A stretch of 64,000 nucleotides of DNA, from contig JARFJB010001278.1 in assembly GCA_036346205.1 (NCBI GenBank), positions 6,496,501 to 6,560,500 of the forward strand. The letters run 5' to 3'. The DNA is from Vesta saturnalis (lineage: Eukaryota; Arthropoda; Insecta; Coleoptera; Lampyridae). The stretch's first letter is position 1, and every line of letters begins with the position of its first letter. The notes beneath the pieces were generated by a model. That model did not search any database, was not told where the DNA came from, and saw only the letters and a program-made list of their open reading frames with translations. Shown in pieces: positions 1-11,822 of the stretch. The translations under genes were made by a program, and so were the position numbers.

Positions 1-670
1 CTGGAAACGAGACGAATAGAGTGGGGAGAGCAGCCATCATGCTGAAAATAACTGGTCTGGCGTATATGTAAGGGAAATTCATCAACAAACTTTTCAATAA
101 TCATCATGTACGTATTCTGATTAAGGTTTCCTTCAATAAAGAACGGCTCAATAAGACCAAGTCTGAAACTTCACACCATACATTTGTTTTTTTAAAGTAT
201 AGCCTTCTGGAATTAATTTGGTATTGTGGATTTTGTTCGCTGCAAAATCTACAATGCTGAGGCATAGGGACACTATTTGTTGTGAAATTAGATTCGGCCG
301 AAAATGTTATCTTCTCATGAAAATGTCGGTTGTTTAAGTTTTCTTCTCCCAAAGACAAGCAAAAAACGAATGTTTTACCTTCATCACCATCACCTTCTAG
401 CGTATGAAGAAATTGTGCTTTAAATGCATAGATGTTACAGCTTTTATAAATTATTTGCAAATGTGTTCTGCTTATACCTGAATTGTCACTTCGCTGCGAA
501 TAGTGAGGAAGTGTTACGTCTGAAATTTAGTGATAACGTAAAAAAATAAGTAACATGTTTTATATATGTATGTGTAATAATAATAAATAAAAGCGTTTAA
601 ATTTGATGGTTATAGTACAAATAATGAGTGTTGTTCATGATGATGAAGATATTAAACAGCAAAGAAAACA
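1..670. other. Anonymous AT-rich DNA, no gene recognised
   Basis: No family is recognisable. A minus-strand open frame at 104-460 (118 codons) has no motif, membrane segment or recognisable splice context. It may be chance or a fragment of something I cannot name. Confidence 0.4.
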
Positions 671-792
671 GGGTCTGTTTCCCAAAAACGGGGTCTGTTC
701 TCCAAAAACAGGTACCTGTTCTTCAAATACAGGTATCCGTTTCCCGAAATCTGATATCTATTTCGCAACACAGGCATCCGTTTCCCAGCATT
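671..792. repeat. 20-21 bp minisatellite, six diverged units
   Basis: Six head-to-tail units follow the pattern GGTctGTTTCCCaAAAacA, starting near 671, 691, 711, 732, 753 and 773. Later units have drifted. There is no spacer, so it is a plain minisatellite. Two overlapping short open frames here follow from the repeat period. Confidence 0.75.
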
Positions 793-818
793 CGAACTTA
801 TCTGAACGTGACCATTGA

Positions 819-1210
819 TTAACACGTGGCCTTGACTCAGTCAAATTCCAAGAATTGCTTGGTGACCTTAAAAATTTCTCCCGCCACCGTGAAAATCAAA
901 GTACCACGCATGACATTTAGATCGTATAACTTCGGATAGGATCGGGTAAGATCGGATAAGATCGGAACACCCCTGCAGGTGACCTTGAAAATTGTTGTAA
1001 TAACTTAATTAACAATTAACACACGGTCTTGACTCGGCCAAATTCTAAGAATTGCTTGGTAACCTTGAATAAACTTTGAAGCGGGGGACACGTACTTGCA
1101 CGGTGAGTTAGGATCCGTCTAGCTACATGCGACCTTAAAGAATATACTTTCATGTAGGCAGTGTGTAGGTGACCATCAATGCCCTTAACCTTGGACGCAG
1201 CATGTGTACG
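819..1210. repeat. Tandem direct repeat, period about 193 bp, with inner 10-mer array
   Basis: The block starting TTAACACGTGGCCTTGACTC near 821 recurs near 1015 with about 85 percent identity over the first 50 bases (both contain AAGAATTGCTTGGT). A short array of the 10-mer ATCGGATAAG (about 4 copies, 921-965) lies inside the first unit. No coding potential is seen. A faint third start near 1240 is uncertain. Confidence 0.55.
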
Positions 1211-2174
1211 TGATGACATTCTGATTTAATAATTTTTATAAGACTTGACCAGGACAAATTTAGATATCCTAATACAAGTGACAAAGTGGTCCAGAACCCC
1301 CGTAGCTATACTAATATACTTAATGTATGTGTATGTTGGGAATCCGGCACTGTGGCTGAATGAGCTTGGAAAACTCAGTCTTTCAACTTTTTTCATAACC
1401 ATTGTCCTTTAGAGTGTTTAAAAATGTGAAAATTCGCGTAAAGACTAGCGACTAGCGAGGACAGGGATGGCAACTCTGCGTCCCTGTTATTGAAAATTCA
1501 CTTTTTTAATGTAGTCCTCAGTGGCTTCCCTTACTTTAACTCTTTCCTAGCTGGAGATGCCTGAGCGCTAGCTGTCTCCTTATACCGCATCCGCGAACTG
1601 TACTTCAGCGACTCTAGCACGGCGTCGAGAGGGAACGTCGTACAGGTAGCGGTCGGTGGCCCGATCCCACAGTGGTTCGGCAGTTTTATGTGCTCAAGGG
1701 ATTGCGCGAGGGGAAGCCTGAGAGTGGCCTGGTCTCTAACGTTAAAACGCCCACGGAGAAACAAACACGCGCCTCTCCACAGTATCATGCCCTGCTATAG
1801 TACGCCTGCTCTGCTTCCGTTGACATAATTTCAGTTAAGGTGGAAGGCATGTGTACGCCATTCCAGCCGGGGAGATACCACCACCCTTACCGCAGGGTCC
1901 TTTTCCTTATCTTTAATCTATTCTCATCCTACTCTTCCTGTCACCATCACTATCTTCCCATCGGATTGAAAGTCCAAAATTTAAGAGAAAGACAACTGTG
2001 CTTTTTAGGGTAATAAATGGTGGACGTAAAATCCTGCCCCATTCGAATGTCCGGTAGGACAATGCCCAAGCGATCGTCAAAAATACTCACTTTATGATTA
2101 ACTATACCGAAATGAAGTTCGGGCATTTTGTAACATTATAGGTGTAACACTTTGAAAGGCCTTCGTGATACGAT
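1211..2174. other. Non-coding stretch with a GC-richer island at about 1500-1900
   Basis: From about 1500 to 1900 the composition is clearly richer in G and C than its surroundings, and a minus-strand 85-codon frame runs at 1531-1788. Neither the frame nor the DNA matches a family I recognise. The sharp composition change suggests a decayed repeat or an old exon, but this is not established. Confidence 0.35.
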
Positions 2175-2219
2175 TTTTCATGTCTTCTCTCGTGGCTACC
2201 ACGAGAGAAGACATGAAAA
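2175..2219. repeat. Perfect hairpin: 21-bp arms, 3-base loop
   Basis: Positions 2175-2195 are the exact reverse complement of 2199-2219, with CTA (2196-2198) between them. The arms contain CATGTCTTCTCTCGTGG and its complement. No T-run or gene next to it suggests a terminator, and no transposon end is recognised. Confidence 0.9.
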
Positions 2220-2357
2220 TTATAGCTCCTATAACTTTCAAAACCTCTTCGATTGTTAAAAATCATAAAATCGTATTGACAGAAATATAAAATACAAAAG
2301 ATGTAACTATGCTTGGAGGGACCGTAAATTAAAAAAGCCCTCTGCAAGTGTAAATTC

Positions 2358-2507
2358 TAGGTACGGCTTGCAGACTACCTGGTAAGTCTTTGAACATTTT
2401 TCTTTAAATACAAATTTAAAAGTTAATCCAACTTTTATTTTTGGTACTATGTTAAATTTTAAGTTTAATTATAACATTATATTTCATATTATTTTATAAT
2501 ATATATA

Positions 2508-2583
<76 letters not shown>

Positions 2584-2818
2584 TTTTCTTTGACAACAAA
2601 CTTAAAATTTAATCTAACTTTTACCTTGGTTACTGTGTTTAATATTAATGTTAATTGATACCAAAAGTAGGCAATTAAGGTACGGCTTGCAGACTACCTG
2701 GTAATCTTTGAACATTTTCTTTGAATACAAATTTAAAGTTAATCCAACTTTTATTTTTGGTACTATTTAAATTAAGTTTAATTATAACATTATATTTCAT
2801 ATTATTATAATATATATA

Positions 2819-2895
<77 letters not shown>

Positions 2896-2996
2896 TTCTT
2901 TGACAACAAATTTAAAATTTAATCTAACTTTTACCTTGGTTACTGTATTTAATATTAATGTTAATTAATTGATACCAAAAGTAGGCAATTAAGGTC
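2358..2996. repeat. 319-bp direct duplication carrying (TA)n tracts
   Basis: Two copies start at GTACGGCTTGCAGACTACC (2361 and 2680). Each runs through an AT-rich segment, a long (TA)n tract (about 2512-2580 and 2822-2892) and a segment ending CCAAAAGTAGGCAATTAAGG. The copies differ mostly by one-base gains or losses in homopolymers and by TA-tract length, so they are either a recent tandem duplication or two noisy readings of one locus. Confidence 0.85.
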
Positions 2997-3439
2997 GGGT
3001 GTGTGGACAGGATCATTATCGTTATTTATCCCATCAATTAAATAAAGGTGGAATTTAAAAACTAGAAAAGTTAGATTATCATAATTCATGAAAATGATGA
3101 AACAGATTGGATTAGTTTAAAATGACAATAATATGCAAATTGAAACCTAAATTATAAACCAAAATAAATAATTTATTTCAGTCTTAATGCTGTCAACACC
3201 TACAAAACTAACCATAAACAATTGGGTACTGTAAATTTATGCACGATCTTTTTTTAATTAGGTTAATGGACATCCTGTTTTGTTTTCAGTGCAGTTACTA
3301 TACTCTACAATCGTACCCAAACATTTTTTTCTTGTAAGATGCAATGTAAACTAATTAATGTTTCCTTTTCAGCTCTAATATTCTACAACTTTATAGGTGG
3401 AACTCATGTATACCCTATGCCGCCTGTTGCAATACCACC
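2997..3439. other. AT-rich DNA, nothing recognised
   Basis: No open frame, repeat or RNA motif can be supported between the duplicated TA block and the LINE relic that follows. Confidence 0.4.
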
Positions 3440-5950
3440 ACAGTTACCATGGGCTCCTTAATATTGGTGCTCCAATTTTCTGAGTTCAGCAAGGGCTGCC
3501 GGTCACTATCTTCCATATTTCTTATGTACTCTCCAACACGCACTAGCCAAACGTGGTATTTTAACGGCTAAACCCTTAAAATGACCTGCAATCTCCCAGA
3601 TACAGCCTCCACTATAACTTTCGCCTTAAACGCGGAGTATGTGCGTATACCAAGGACAATGTGGATTGTAAGAGAATGTCCACATTGGAAAATAACAAAT
3701 TTGACGCGATTTGGTTGAAACATTCTAGGCGCCCCGATTTGTGAAATTCTATTGTTGTCTCCCAATGATAATAACTTGCAAGATCTTTTTTATTACCTTA
3801 GTTTGAAAATAGACTACCTCTTATCACGCTTTCCATCTTGTGATATCTCAATTCTGGGATTTTAATGTCCACAACTGCAATTGGCTTCAATTTTCATCTA
3901 ACACTAATCCTGCAGGTCAGAGTGCAGAAGCATTTGCTGTATCCTATGTTCTCACACAAATGGTATCCGAACCAACCAGAAACCCTGACAACCATAACCA
4001 TACACTACAGCTTAGTTGTAAGGAATAGGTATAGGTAGGCATTCCTTACAACTAACTCCATGAAACAAAAGTCCTTTCATTTGGTCAATTAGACCACTAC
4101 CTGATGGAAATAACTTCCTCTGTACCCAACCCCATTGTTACTCGAAAAACAGGTAGAACTATGTGGTGTTTTAAATCAGTTAACTGGAGCGAACTGCGAT
4201 ATTTCTTTGTAACCTTCCCCTGCCTAAGTATTGCTTTAAACGGTCCTCCTCTTCAAACATTGCTCTTTCAATAACTGAAGTTATCTTGATGGTATGGAGT
4301 TATACATTCTCAAAAAACATAATCGTGTAGGTCATGCCCGTACCCAACTTTGGCTTAATAGGGCTTGCGCTGGTGTATTATCGCAAAAGCATAAACCCTC
4401 TACCAAATAGAACTGAAATAAATCTTTCAAAAATCACACCGACTATATTGCCGCAAGGAATAGTTGCAAAAGCATCATCACAAGGCCAAAAAGATGTTTG
4501 AAGAACGTAAATGCAAAAAATTATTGTCATGTCCTTTAGGTGGTCGTAAATTTTTGTCTTTAGCTAAAGCCATTAGTAAAACTTTAGTGCAACTTCCTTT
4601 CTCCATGACATCTTGCGACGGAGCTGTAGTAGCTGATCCTGCTGAAAAAGCCAACCTCTTTGTCGATTAATTTGCATCAAATTCATGTCTCAATGAGTCT
4701 GGTAAAATTGTGCCGTCCCCAAATCAACTACATATGCTATGAAACCAATCCATTTTCGATACAAGCTCCTACAATCAAGGCGTCTGGCCCTGACGGTATT
4801 CCATCTATCGTCCTTAAAAAATACCACCCCGGCCTAGTACCTGTATTGTCCAAAGGGCGCAAAACCGATCCCTCAAACTAGAGACCAATAGCTATCACTT
4901 CCATTCTATCAAAAATCATGAAAAAAGCCATCAACCACCAACTACTTTCGTTCCTGGAGTCAATAAACTCCTAAACGACCACCAGTATGGATTAGACAGA
5001 GTCGTTCAACGGGTTATCACCCAACGTTGAAATAACACTTTGGATAGGTCCGGTAAAACAGTCGTAGTAGCTTTAGACATTTTAAAAGCTTTTGACCAGG
5101 TTTGGCCTACTTACCAATCTCACTTCGTTCGGCTTATCCGATACGTTCATCAATTGGATCTCCAGCTTTCTTGACAAAAGACGTATACGCGTTGTCGGCA
5201 GCCTCAAACAACAGTGACTTAGAACGTGTCCGTTCAACGCCGAGAAAATCCAAAGTTGCCTTGTGTCCGCTGTAAATATGAAGGGCTTAGATGTCAGATT
5301 TTCAAACTCTTTTTCTACATTAGGGATATCCGTATCATCGAATCTTTCAGGGATTGGTCACCTTTTGTCAGCCAGCAAAACAGCTGTTCGTAAACTAGGC
5401 TTTCTATACAGTTCTAAATAGTACTTCACCTCGCACTCCTACTGTATAAGGCTCAAATTCGACCTCATCTGGAATACAATTCCCACCTCAGGGTCAGCGC
5501 TCCCGAATACGCCTTTGATATGGTAAACCACATCCAAAAAAGAGCTATAAGGCTTATAAATTACCCGTCTCTGACTTGTGACGTACAGTCATTTTAGCAT
5601 TTGAGAATATTTTGGTTCTTTCCTTGTTTTATAGCTATTACCATGGCAAGTGTGCCTCCAAAATATACTCCTTAATACCTTCACAGACCAATACATCCCT
5701 AGGGACACTCGGTTTGCCCATTCACACCATAATTGTGCCTCAAAATTCCATCACACTAAACGGGCACAATCTACATTTCCCACACGGCGCCAAATTGTAG
5801 AATTCACTACCCAATTCCTGTTTTCCTCCAAACTTTGACTTAAGCAAATTTAAGGTAGACATTCATAAACATTTCTCGGCATCCTAACAATTTCCACAAA
5901 CCCTTCCAGTGTTCCTGAGTGATTTAAGCATGTTAGGCAAAAGTAAAAAA
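3440..5950 (+). pseudogene. LINE-A copy 1: jockey-type non-LTR retrotransposon relic (endonuclease to RT C-terminus)
   Basis: A plus-strand relic in many frames. In order: an endonuclease piece near 3620-3720 (RLKRGVCAYTKD), an endonuclease core near 3855-4010 (DFNVHNCNW, then EPTRNPDN), a linker with GGRKFLSLAKAISK (about 4540-4580), the start of the RT domain (ASGPDGIPSIVLKK, about 4780-4820), and the C-terminal region (about 5290-5880) with HLEYN-like and FTSRQ-like remnants that align to the better copy at 14308. Stops and frameshifts are dense, so it is long dead. It ends in an A-run near 5945. Known of the family: the endonuclease nicks target DNA and the RT copies RNA at the nick. It sits directly before a second, shorter copy. 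Confidence 0.75.
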
Positions 5951-5957
5951 AAATACT

Positions 5958-6670
5958 GTGAAACCAATTCATATTCGGTACAAACTCCTAGAATCGACCG
6001 TCAAAAGGCTTGATCTCAATAAGGCGACTGACTTAGACGGTAAGACAGCTATTGTCTTAAAGAAATGCTCCCCCGAACTAGTACCAGTCCTACCTAAGCT
6101 CTATTCGACCTCTATGTCTGCTGGGGAATTTTCCTCATCATGGAAATTAGCAAATGTTCAACCTACTCCCAAAAAAGGCGATAATACTGATCCCTCCAAC
6201 TACCACCAAACGCCATCACTTCTATTTTGTCTAAAATCATGGAAAAAGCTATCAATCTACAACTTCTTTCTTTCCTTGAAACTAACAAATTCATTCGTGG
6301 TCCCACGATGTTGGGAATGACAAATCTTCAAATCTAACATGGGTTGACCATCTTCTGTCAACTACTCTGCTCGTAAAATAGGTTTTTTTAATACTAAGCA
6401 GCATTTTACCTCCCGACAACTCTTTTTTCTGTATGAAGCCCATCAATATGCAGTAAAAATCTCAACTTGTCGTACCAAACGGGTGCAATCCAGATTTTTC
6501 TACATGGCTTCTAAAATCTGGAATAATCTCCCTAGTTCCTGTTTTCCTCTCACTTATGATATGGAACAATTTAAGTTAGCCGTTCATAGTCATATCTTGG
6601 CAATTCAATATCCTTTAGCACGGTGGTCCAAACTTAGTCTGTTCAGGACCACAATTATTGAAAGGGAAAT
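5958..6670 (+). pseudogene. LINE-A copy 2: internally deleted RT fragment
   Basis: The first open block (5958-6320) carries an RT fingers region (DLNKATDLDGKTAIVLKK, then SSSWKLANVQPTPKKGD), matching the family of copy 1 but less decayed. It jumps at about 6330 straight to C-terminal sequence (ISTCRTKR, then NNLPSSCFPLTYDMEQFK at about 6520-6580). The catalytic YADD/FADD region is therefore missing by internal deletion. The 3' end has TTCAGGACCACAAT, like the tail of the copy at 15045. Non-functional. Confidence 0.75.
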
Positions 6671-6734
6671 AATTTTTTTAAATAAATATATACGTTGGCA
6701 GTTAACTTTTCAGTATTACTTAGATAAGTATTAA

Positions 6735-7229
6735 AAAGTTAATTGTATATTTAGATAAGAGAATATAGTCAAAATGGATTATGCATTTAGAACATTTGCA
6801 TCTATTAATGAAATCGCGATACCATTTTACTATGTAAAATGAAAACTTAAAAAGTATTAAAGTTTGCAAAATAATATGCACATAAATCATCACTAACGAT
6901 AGTTTATTTTAGTCTTTTAGACTGAAATGGAACACACTACTTCTGATTTTAAGATTTATTTTACTGCCCTACAGAGCTAACATTGTCATAAATGCAGAAT
7001 CAGTTGAGATCACAAACTCTGGTACTATAAAATTGAATGGATCCTAGATGGCAAACCGTATCAAAGCATAGCCACACTAGGTGAACTAATACTGTTTCGA
7101 GTATCCAGAAAGACCAACCTTTACATTTACCTGAAATAGTTTTTTTTAACCAAGTTTAATTGATTTATTATAAGTTTTACTTTTATTTATTTTTATTTTT
7201 TATTTATAATTTACATCAGTTCTACATAC
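6735..7229. other. AT-rich spacer, nothing recognised
   Basis: Lies between the LINE-A relics and the tRNA-bearing tandem repeat. No coding or structural signal could be supported. Confidence 0.4.
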
Positions 7230-8315
7230 ATAAAGGCAAAATTTACATCGATTAGCTTAATCTCGATAGCGTAGTTGGTTGGCGCGGTAGTCTAGAAGTA
7301 CAGGTCGTATGTTCAAATCTATGCTAGGTAAACGTTTTATTTATGTATTTAATAAAATTAATAATAATTTTAAGTTTAATTGATGTTCCATTTCCATGCA
7401 TAAAAAGTAACAGTAGCAATAATAATGTCTCACATTTGACTATTATCCTTTGGTGTGCTAAACTAGATGAGCACATTATAATTTCATTCATTCCGATAAC
7501 TGTTACAGCTATAATTGCAATTTCCTTATTAGCTTAAAGATATTTATCGTATGATCATTCACATAGCGATGTCAGTGTGTCATCAACGCATTAACCGTAA
7601 ACAATTTGTATACAAGTTTTTCACATTTACAATAATTCTCATAGCAACTATAACGATAACATTTGTATGATGTTATGGATAGTTATAAAACAACTTCCTA
7701 TTTAACTGGCAATAATTTCAGCGATAGGGTACATCCATATTTCGTATAAGGATCGGATGGCTGTCTCAAAGTAAGCCAGCTAGACCATTGTCTATCTACG
7801 TTAACATCAAATCAAGTACTATTCAGCATTAGATATATCTTCTTTGTACTTAGACGGTTGCGCAATGATACATTTCATGTAATGGTAATGGTCTGCAATA
7901 ATCAGTTAATGTTTTCTTTAATTTGATAACGATATGGTGAACATATAATTGCATTTAGTAATTGTTCTTATGATGATTTACCTTTATATCTTAATCATAA
8001 CTTGAAGATAGTTACATTAAATTTCAACAATTGAATAGATCCTAATTGCAATACCGTTCATTAATTCATTGTTTTCTGTAGGTACTTAACCTTATCGCAG
8101 ACAGTATCAACAAAACGTACCAGCTGATGTATATTGTTTTAAAACACGTCTATCAATACAATCAACAGTTAATTCATCTATTTGTATCTTCGAATTGTTG
8201 ATTGCATTTAACCAAGAATTTCAACTTGATCTTATTATAATTACTTATTTGTTTATAAAAACCAAAATCTCTTTTAACTTTTCCAATAATTTATAGTAAT
8301 ATTACATTTAGTTCT
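7230..8315 (+). repeat. About 1.09-kb tandem unit, copy 1 (tRNA-like)
   Basis: Starts near TCTACATACATAAAGGC and stays collinear with the next unit for about 1 kb, with numerous one- or two-base indels, many in homopolymers. Shared landmarks include GGATCGGATGGCTGTCT and CTTAGACGGTTGCGCAA. It contains a degraded tRNA-like segment at 7260-7330. No protein-coding frame is conserved between the units. Confidence 0.85.
7260..7330 (+). pseudogene. tRNA-like sequence, degraded copy
   Basis: Homologous to the better copy at 8358-8431. The A-box region TAGCGTAGTTGG is kept. The anticodon loop has lost bases (TCTAGAAG against TCTAGCAAAG), and the T-stem is broken (GTATG against CTATG). A TTTT run follows four bases after the end (7335-7338), as Pol III terminators do. 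The decay suggests it no longer makes a stable tRNA. Confidence 0.6.
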
Positions 8316-9330
8316 ACTATACATTATAAGGCAAAATTTACATCGATTGGAGCTTAAATCTCGATAGCGCAGTTGGTTGGCGCGGTAGTCTAGCAAAGTA
8401 CAGGTCGTAGGTTCAAATCCTACTCTAGGTAAACGTTTTATTTATGTATTTAATAAAATTAATAATAATTTTTAAGTTTAATTGATGTTCCATTTCCATG
8501 ATAAAAACGTAACAGTAGCAATAATAATGTCTCACATTTGACTATTATCCTTTGTGTGTGCTAAACTAGATGAGCACATTTAATTTCTTCTTCCGATAAT
8601 GTTACAGCTATAATTGCATTTCCTTATTAGCTTAAAATATTTATCGTATGATCTTCACATAGCGATGTCAGTGTGTCACTCAACGCATTAACCGTAAACA
8701 ATTTGTATACAATTTTTTTCACATTTACATATTCTCATAGCAACTATAACGATAACATTTGTTGATGGTATGGTAGTTATAAAAACAACTTCCTATTTAA
8801 CTGGAATAATTTCAGCGATAGGGTACATCCATATTTGTATAAGGATCGGATGGCTGTCTTCGTAAGCCAGCTAGACCATTGTCTATCTACGTTAACATCA
8901 AATCAAGTACTATTCAGCATTAGATATATCTTCTTTGTACTTAGACGGTTGCGCAAGATACATTTATGGTAATGGTAATGGTCTGCAATAACAGTTATGT
9001 TTTCTTTAATTTGATAAGGATATGGTGGAAGCATAGTAATTGCATTTAGTAATTGTTTTATGATGTTTACCTTTTATATCTTAATCATAACTTGAAGATA
9101 GTTACATTTTAAATTTCAACAATTGAATAAATTATTTCAATACCTTCATTAATTCATTGTTTTTCTGTAGGTACTTAACCTTATCGCAGACAGTATCAAA
9201 AAAAACGTACCGCTGATGTATATTGTTTTAAAACACGTCTATCAATACAATCAACAGTTAATTCATCTTTTGTATCTTCATTTTGTTGATTAGCATTTAG
9301 CAAGGAATTTCAACTGTGATCTTTTCTAAT
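8316..9330 (+). repeat. About 1.09-kb tandem unit, copy 2 (tRNA-like)
   Basis: Second head-to-tail copy of the unit at 7230. Similarity fades near 9310, where copy 1 would run into copy 2. Substitutions are few relative to indels. The tRNA-like segment here is better preserved. Confidence 0.85.
8358..8431 (+). tRNA. tRNA-like gene inside a tandem repeat (possible anticodon AGC)
   Basis: The sequence folds as a cloverleaf by eye. The acceptor ATCTCGA/TCTAGGT pairs 6 of 7, including one T-G. The D-stem GCGC/GCGC is perfect. The anticodon stem GTAGT/AGTAC pairs 4 of 5 around the loop CTAGCAA. The variable loop is AGGTC, and the T-arm GTAGG TTCAAAT CCTAC is perfect. The A box (TAGCGCAGTTGG) and B box (GGTTCAAATCC) are intact, and TTTT at 8436-8439 fits Pol III termination. 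The loop would read AGC (alanine), but the G3:U70 pair typical of alanine tRNA is absent. It may be a tRNA-derived repeat head or a pseudogene rather than a translating tRNA. Confidence 0.55.
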
Positions 9331-10264
9331 TAGCTTTTTGTGTTAGTGAAGAAAGAAGCCGCCAAACAAGTGCTCTTTTCAATGCTTTTCACAATAACGT
9401 TTAATAGTAGACAATAATTAAGCTCATTTTTAGCTTCTAACCTAGATATACATATATAGGTATAGAAGGTTATGCTATCGACTTTTTTTCACTACCACTA
9501 AATTAACTTATTTTACATTTTACAACTTTTTGCCAAGTTTCGCCAAGATCGGGTGGATGTCTGTTAGTATCCACGATAACTCCAGAACGAAAATACCTAC
9601 GTACTTAAAATTTTGTATTTAAACTTGTTTTCATTTGGCTTAGAGCTGATTAGATTTTAAGAGAAATCCAACGGCGGAGAGAGGGAGTTTATTAGGGTCA
9701 GTTATTGGTTTTTATCAAATATTTCTAAAACATCTGCATACTTCAAAGATACAAAAATACCTAGATATAGACCTTAAACATATAGATTAATTATATTCTA
9801 TGCAATTTTTTGATATGACCGTAATTTATCGGCCAAAAAATTCTTAAGGTAGAATTTAAGTGTTAGTTTTTTTTTATTATCTGAATAACGATTAATTTTA
9901 TAAAAAAAAGTGTAGACGTATTTTTTAAAGACAATTCAATTTTAGATAAATTTTCTTTATACAGTTTTTTAATGTAAAACGAAACAAATGTAAAAATTAA
10001 ATAAATATGATTGAAAATGCTAAAGCTGTATTATCGATGTTTTTATTGGTATTTTTTTTTAATCTCTATCTGACATGAAGTTTACGTTAACATGTATTTA
10101 TGTCTATGAATCTCTATCTGACATGAAGTTTTAAACATCATTCTGACATAGATTATTGTTTTTGTATTTACAATGTTGCCTGTTTTCGTTATGAACGTAT
10201 AAAGAAGAGGTTTCATAGTTATCCTAAAAAATTTAAATTATTTTTAAAAGGTCTGCTAGACATA
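9331..10264. other. AT-rich DNA with a small direct repeat
   Basis: No gene seen. AATCTCTATCTGACATGAAG occurs twice, near 10060 and 10108. The last 100 bases (10151-10250) are homologous to the DNA just beyond the far end of the Harbinger element (13292-13395). Confidence 0.5.
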
Positions 10265-10533
10265 TGGCCGGTTTCACAAAGCTCCGTTAAATCGTCTGTT
10301 AACTAACATTGATTAAATTTTAACATTGATTAAATATTGGAATGCGTTTCAAAAAACAAATGCGTTCATATTTTAACGTCGATTAACTAATCAGAGAATA
10401 GAGCTGGCAACGTCGCAAATTCTGCATTTTCGGTCAAATGCCAATGTCAAAGTTAATTATACGTTCCTGTGTTTTTACTCTCGTTGTTGTTTGGTTTTAT
10501 TTTTAATTAATATAAAGCATTATTAATTTAAGT

Positions 10534-11750
10534 ATGGAAGCAGAAGCAACTAATAAGAGAAAACGCGGAAGCAATTTCACAACTCAAGAGAAGGAGTCGC
10601 TGTTGGATTTAGTTAACAAGTAAGTACACAAAAATTTAAACAATTTATTTCAGCAGTAAATATCTAATCAAACATGTTTTTTATTGTCAGTGTTGTCTTT
10701 GTTGGGCAATACTGTTGTATAAAACTAATTTATTGATTTGCTAAGAATATCCTGCAATTCACATCCTCAATTTTGTCGCATGCTTCCTTGTTCCTTGTTC
10801 ACCAAAGCGACTGATGGGACCGTATGCCAAAAAAAGGTGATGGCGTGGAAGGCTATCACCGAACAATTTAATAGTAAAGGGCTAATGCTGCGTAATACTG
10901 CTCAGCTGAAACATCTATCGATAATTTAAAAAGAGCAGCACGAAAGAAAGTCGCAAACGATAAAGTAAAAATGGGTTATTTTCATATTACTATTAATTTA
11001 TTTATACAGTTTGTACTTCACTTTTGCTATGCTTGTTTAGTAAAACAAAATTATCGTTACACTATAAATACTTCTTTTGGTTTAAACCACTATTATTTTT
11101 TCTAGAATAAGGGGTACGATATGTTGGTGAAATAGAGGTACAAAATTTTAAGAAAATTGCAGCGGAGGAAAAGGTAGATATTTAGTAATATTCATTAATA
11201 ATAGCTTAACAAATTTCAGTCGATCATCTTGTATTTATTTAACGATAGAATATTTTTGTAAAACTTTAGATCGAACAGAAAAGAACTGGAGGAGGTACGT
11301 GCTCTACGTCTTTAAACGATGTAGGAGCACAAGTACTGGCAATTTTAGGGGATCAGGTTGATCTACTGCCAAATTTGTATGATAGTTCCGCAATATATTT
11401 TGGTAAGATTTAAGTTCATCGGGTCCTTGCAATAAGTTTGAAAATATTTTCAACAACAAATTTTTTTTGTTATATATTTATTTTCTTCATTTTAAACGAT
11501 GCCTGTGTGAACCTCGAACCTAATCTCCCTTTGCCTGAACCTGCAATACCTCACCCTTTGCCTGAACCTAGGGCCCCAGTTCCAAAAAACAAAACAATAA
11601 AACAGAAAATTCTTAAAAAAAATGTCAGCTGAGGAGCTGAAAGTTTTATATTTAAAAAAAAAATTAAATAATGCTGATTTACAAAAAAATAATGTTAAAA
11701 CAGCATGCAATGCTTGCTGCTCAGCATCGTCAGCAGATGCTTGTTCATAA
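10534..11750 (+). pseudogene. Harbinger Myb/SANT-like DNA-binding protein, multi-exon, frame-damaged
   Basis: ATG at 10534 opens RKRGSNFTTQEKESLLDLV, the first helix of a Myb/SANT-like domain, and a GTAAGT donor follows at 10620. The next coding block (about 10800-10970) reads TDGTVCQKKVMAWKAI and AQLKHLS. One frameshift near 10920 moves the reading to RAARKKVANDK. A third block near 11270-11400 reads SLNDVGAQVLAILGDQVD before a donor at about 11401. The last block (about 11500-11750) is proline-rich (LPLPEPAIPHPLPEP) and has a further frame break near 11630 before a Lys-rich end. Known of the family: this partner binds the element ends and helps bring the transposase to the nucleus. Exon limits are inferred from splice-like signals. 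Confidence 0.65.
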
Positions 11751-11822
11751 AACAAATTGAAATTAATAATGTATTACAATATTGTGTATTATTAAATAAA
11801 CCTAAAAATTCTATTTTTACTA

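Noticed and set aside
671..792. CRISPR-like array
   Set aside because: Units are contiguous without spacers and the genome is eukaryotic.
8358..8431. A confident tRNA-Ala call
   Set aside because: The loop reads AGC, but acceptor identity does not fit alanine and one anticodon-stem pair is mismatched, so only tRNA-like is claimed.
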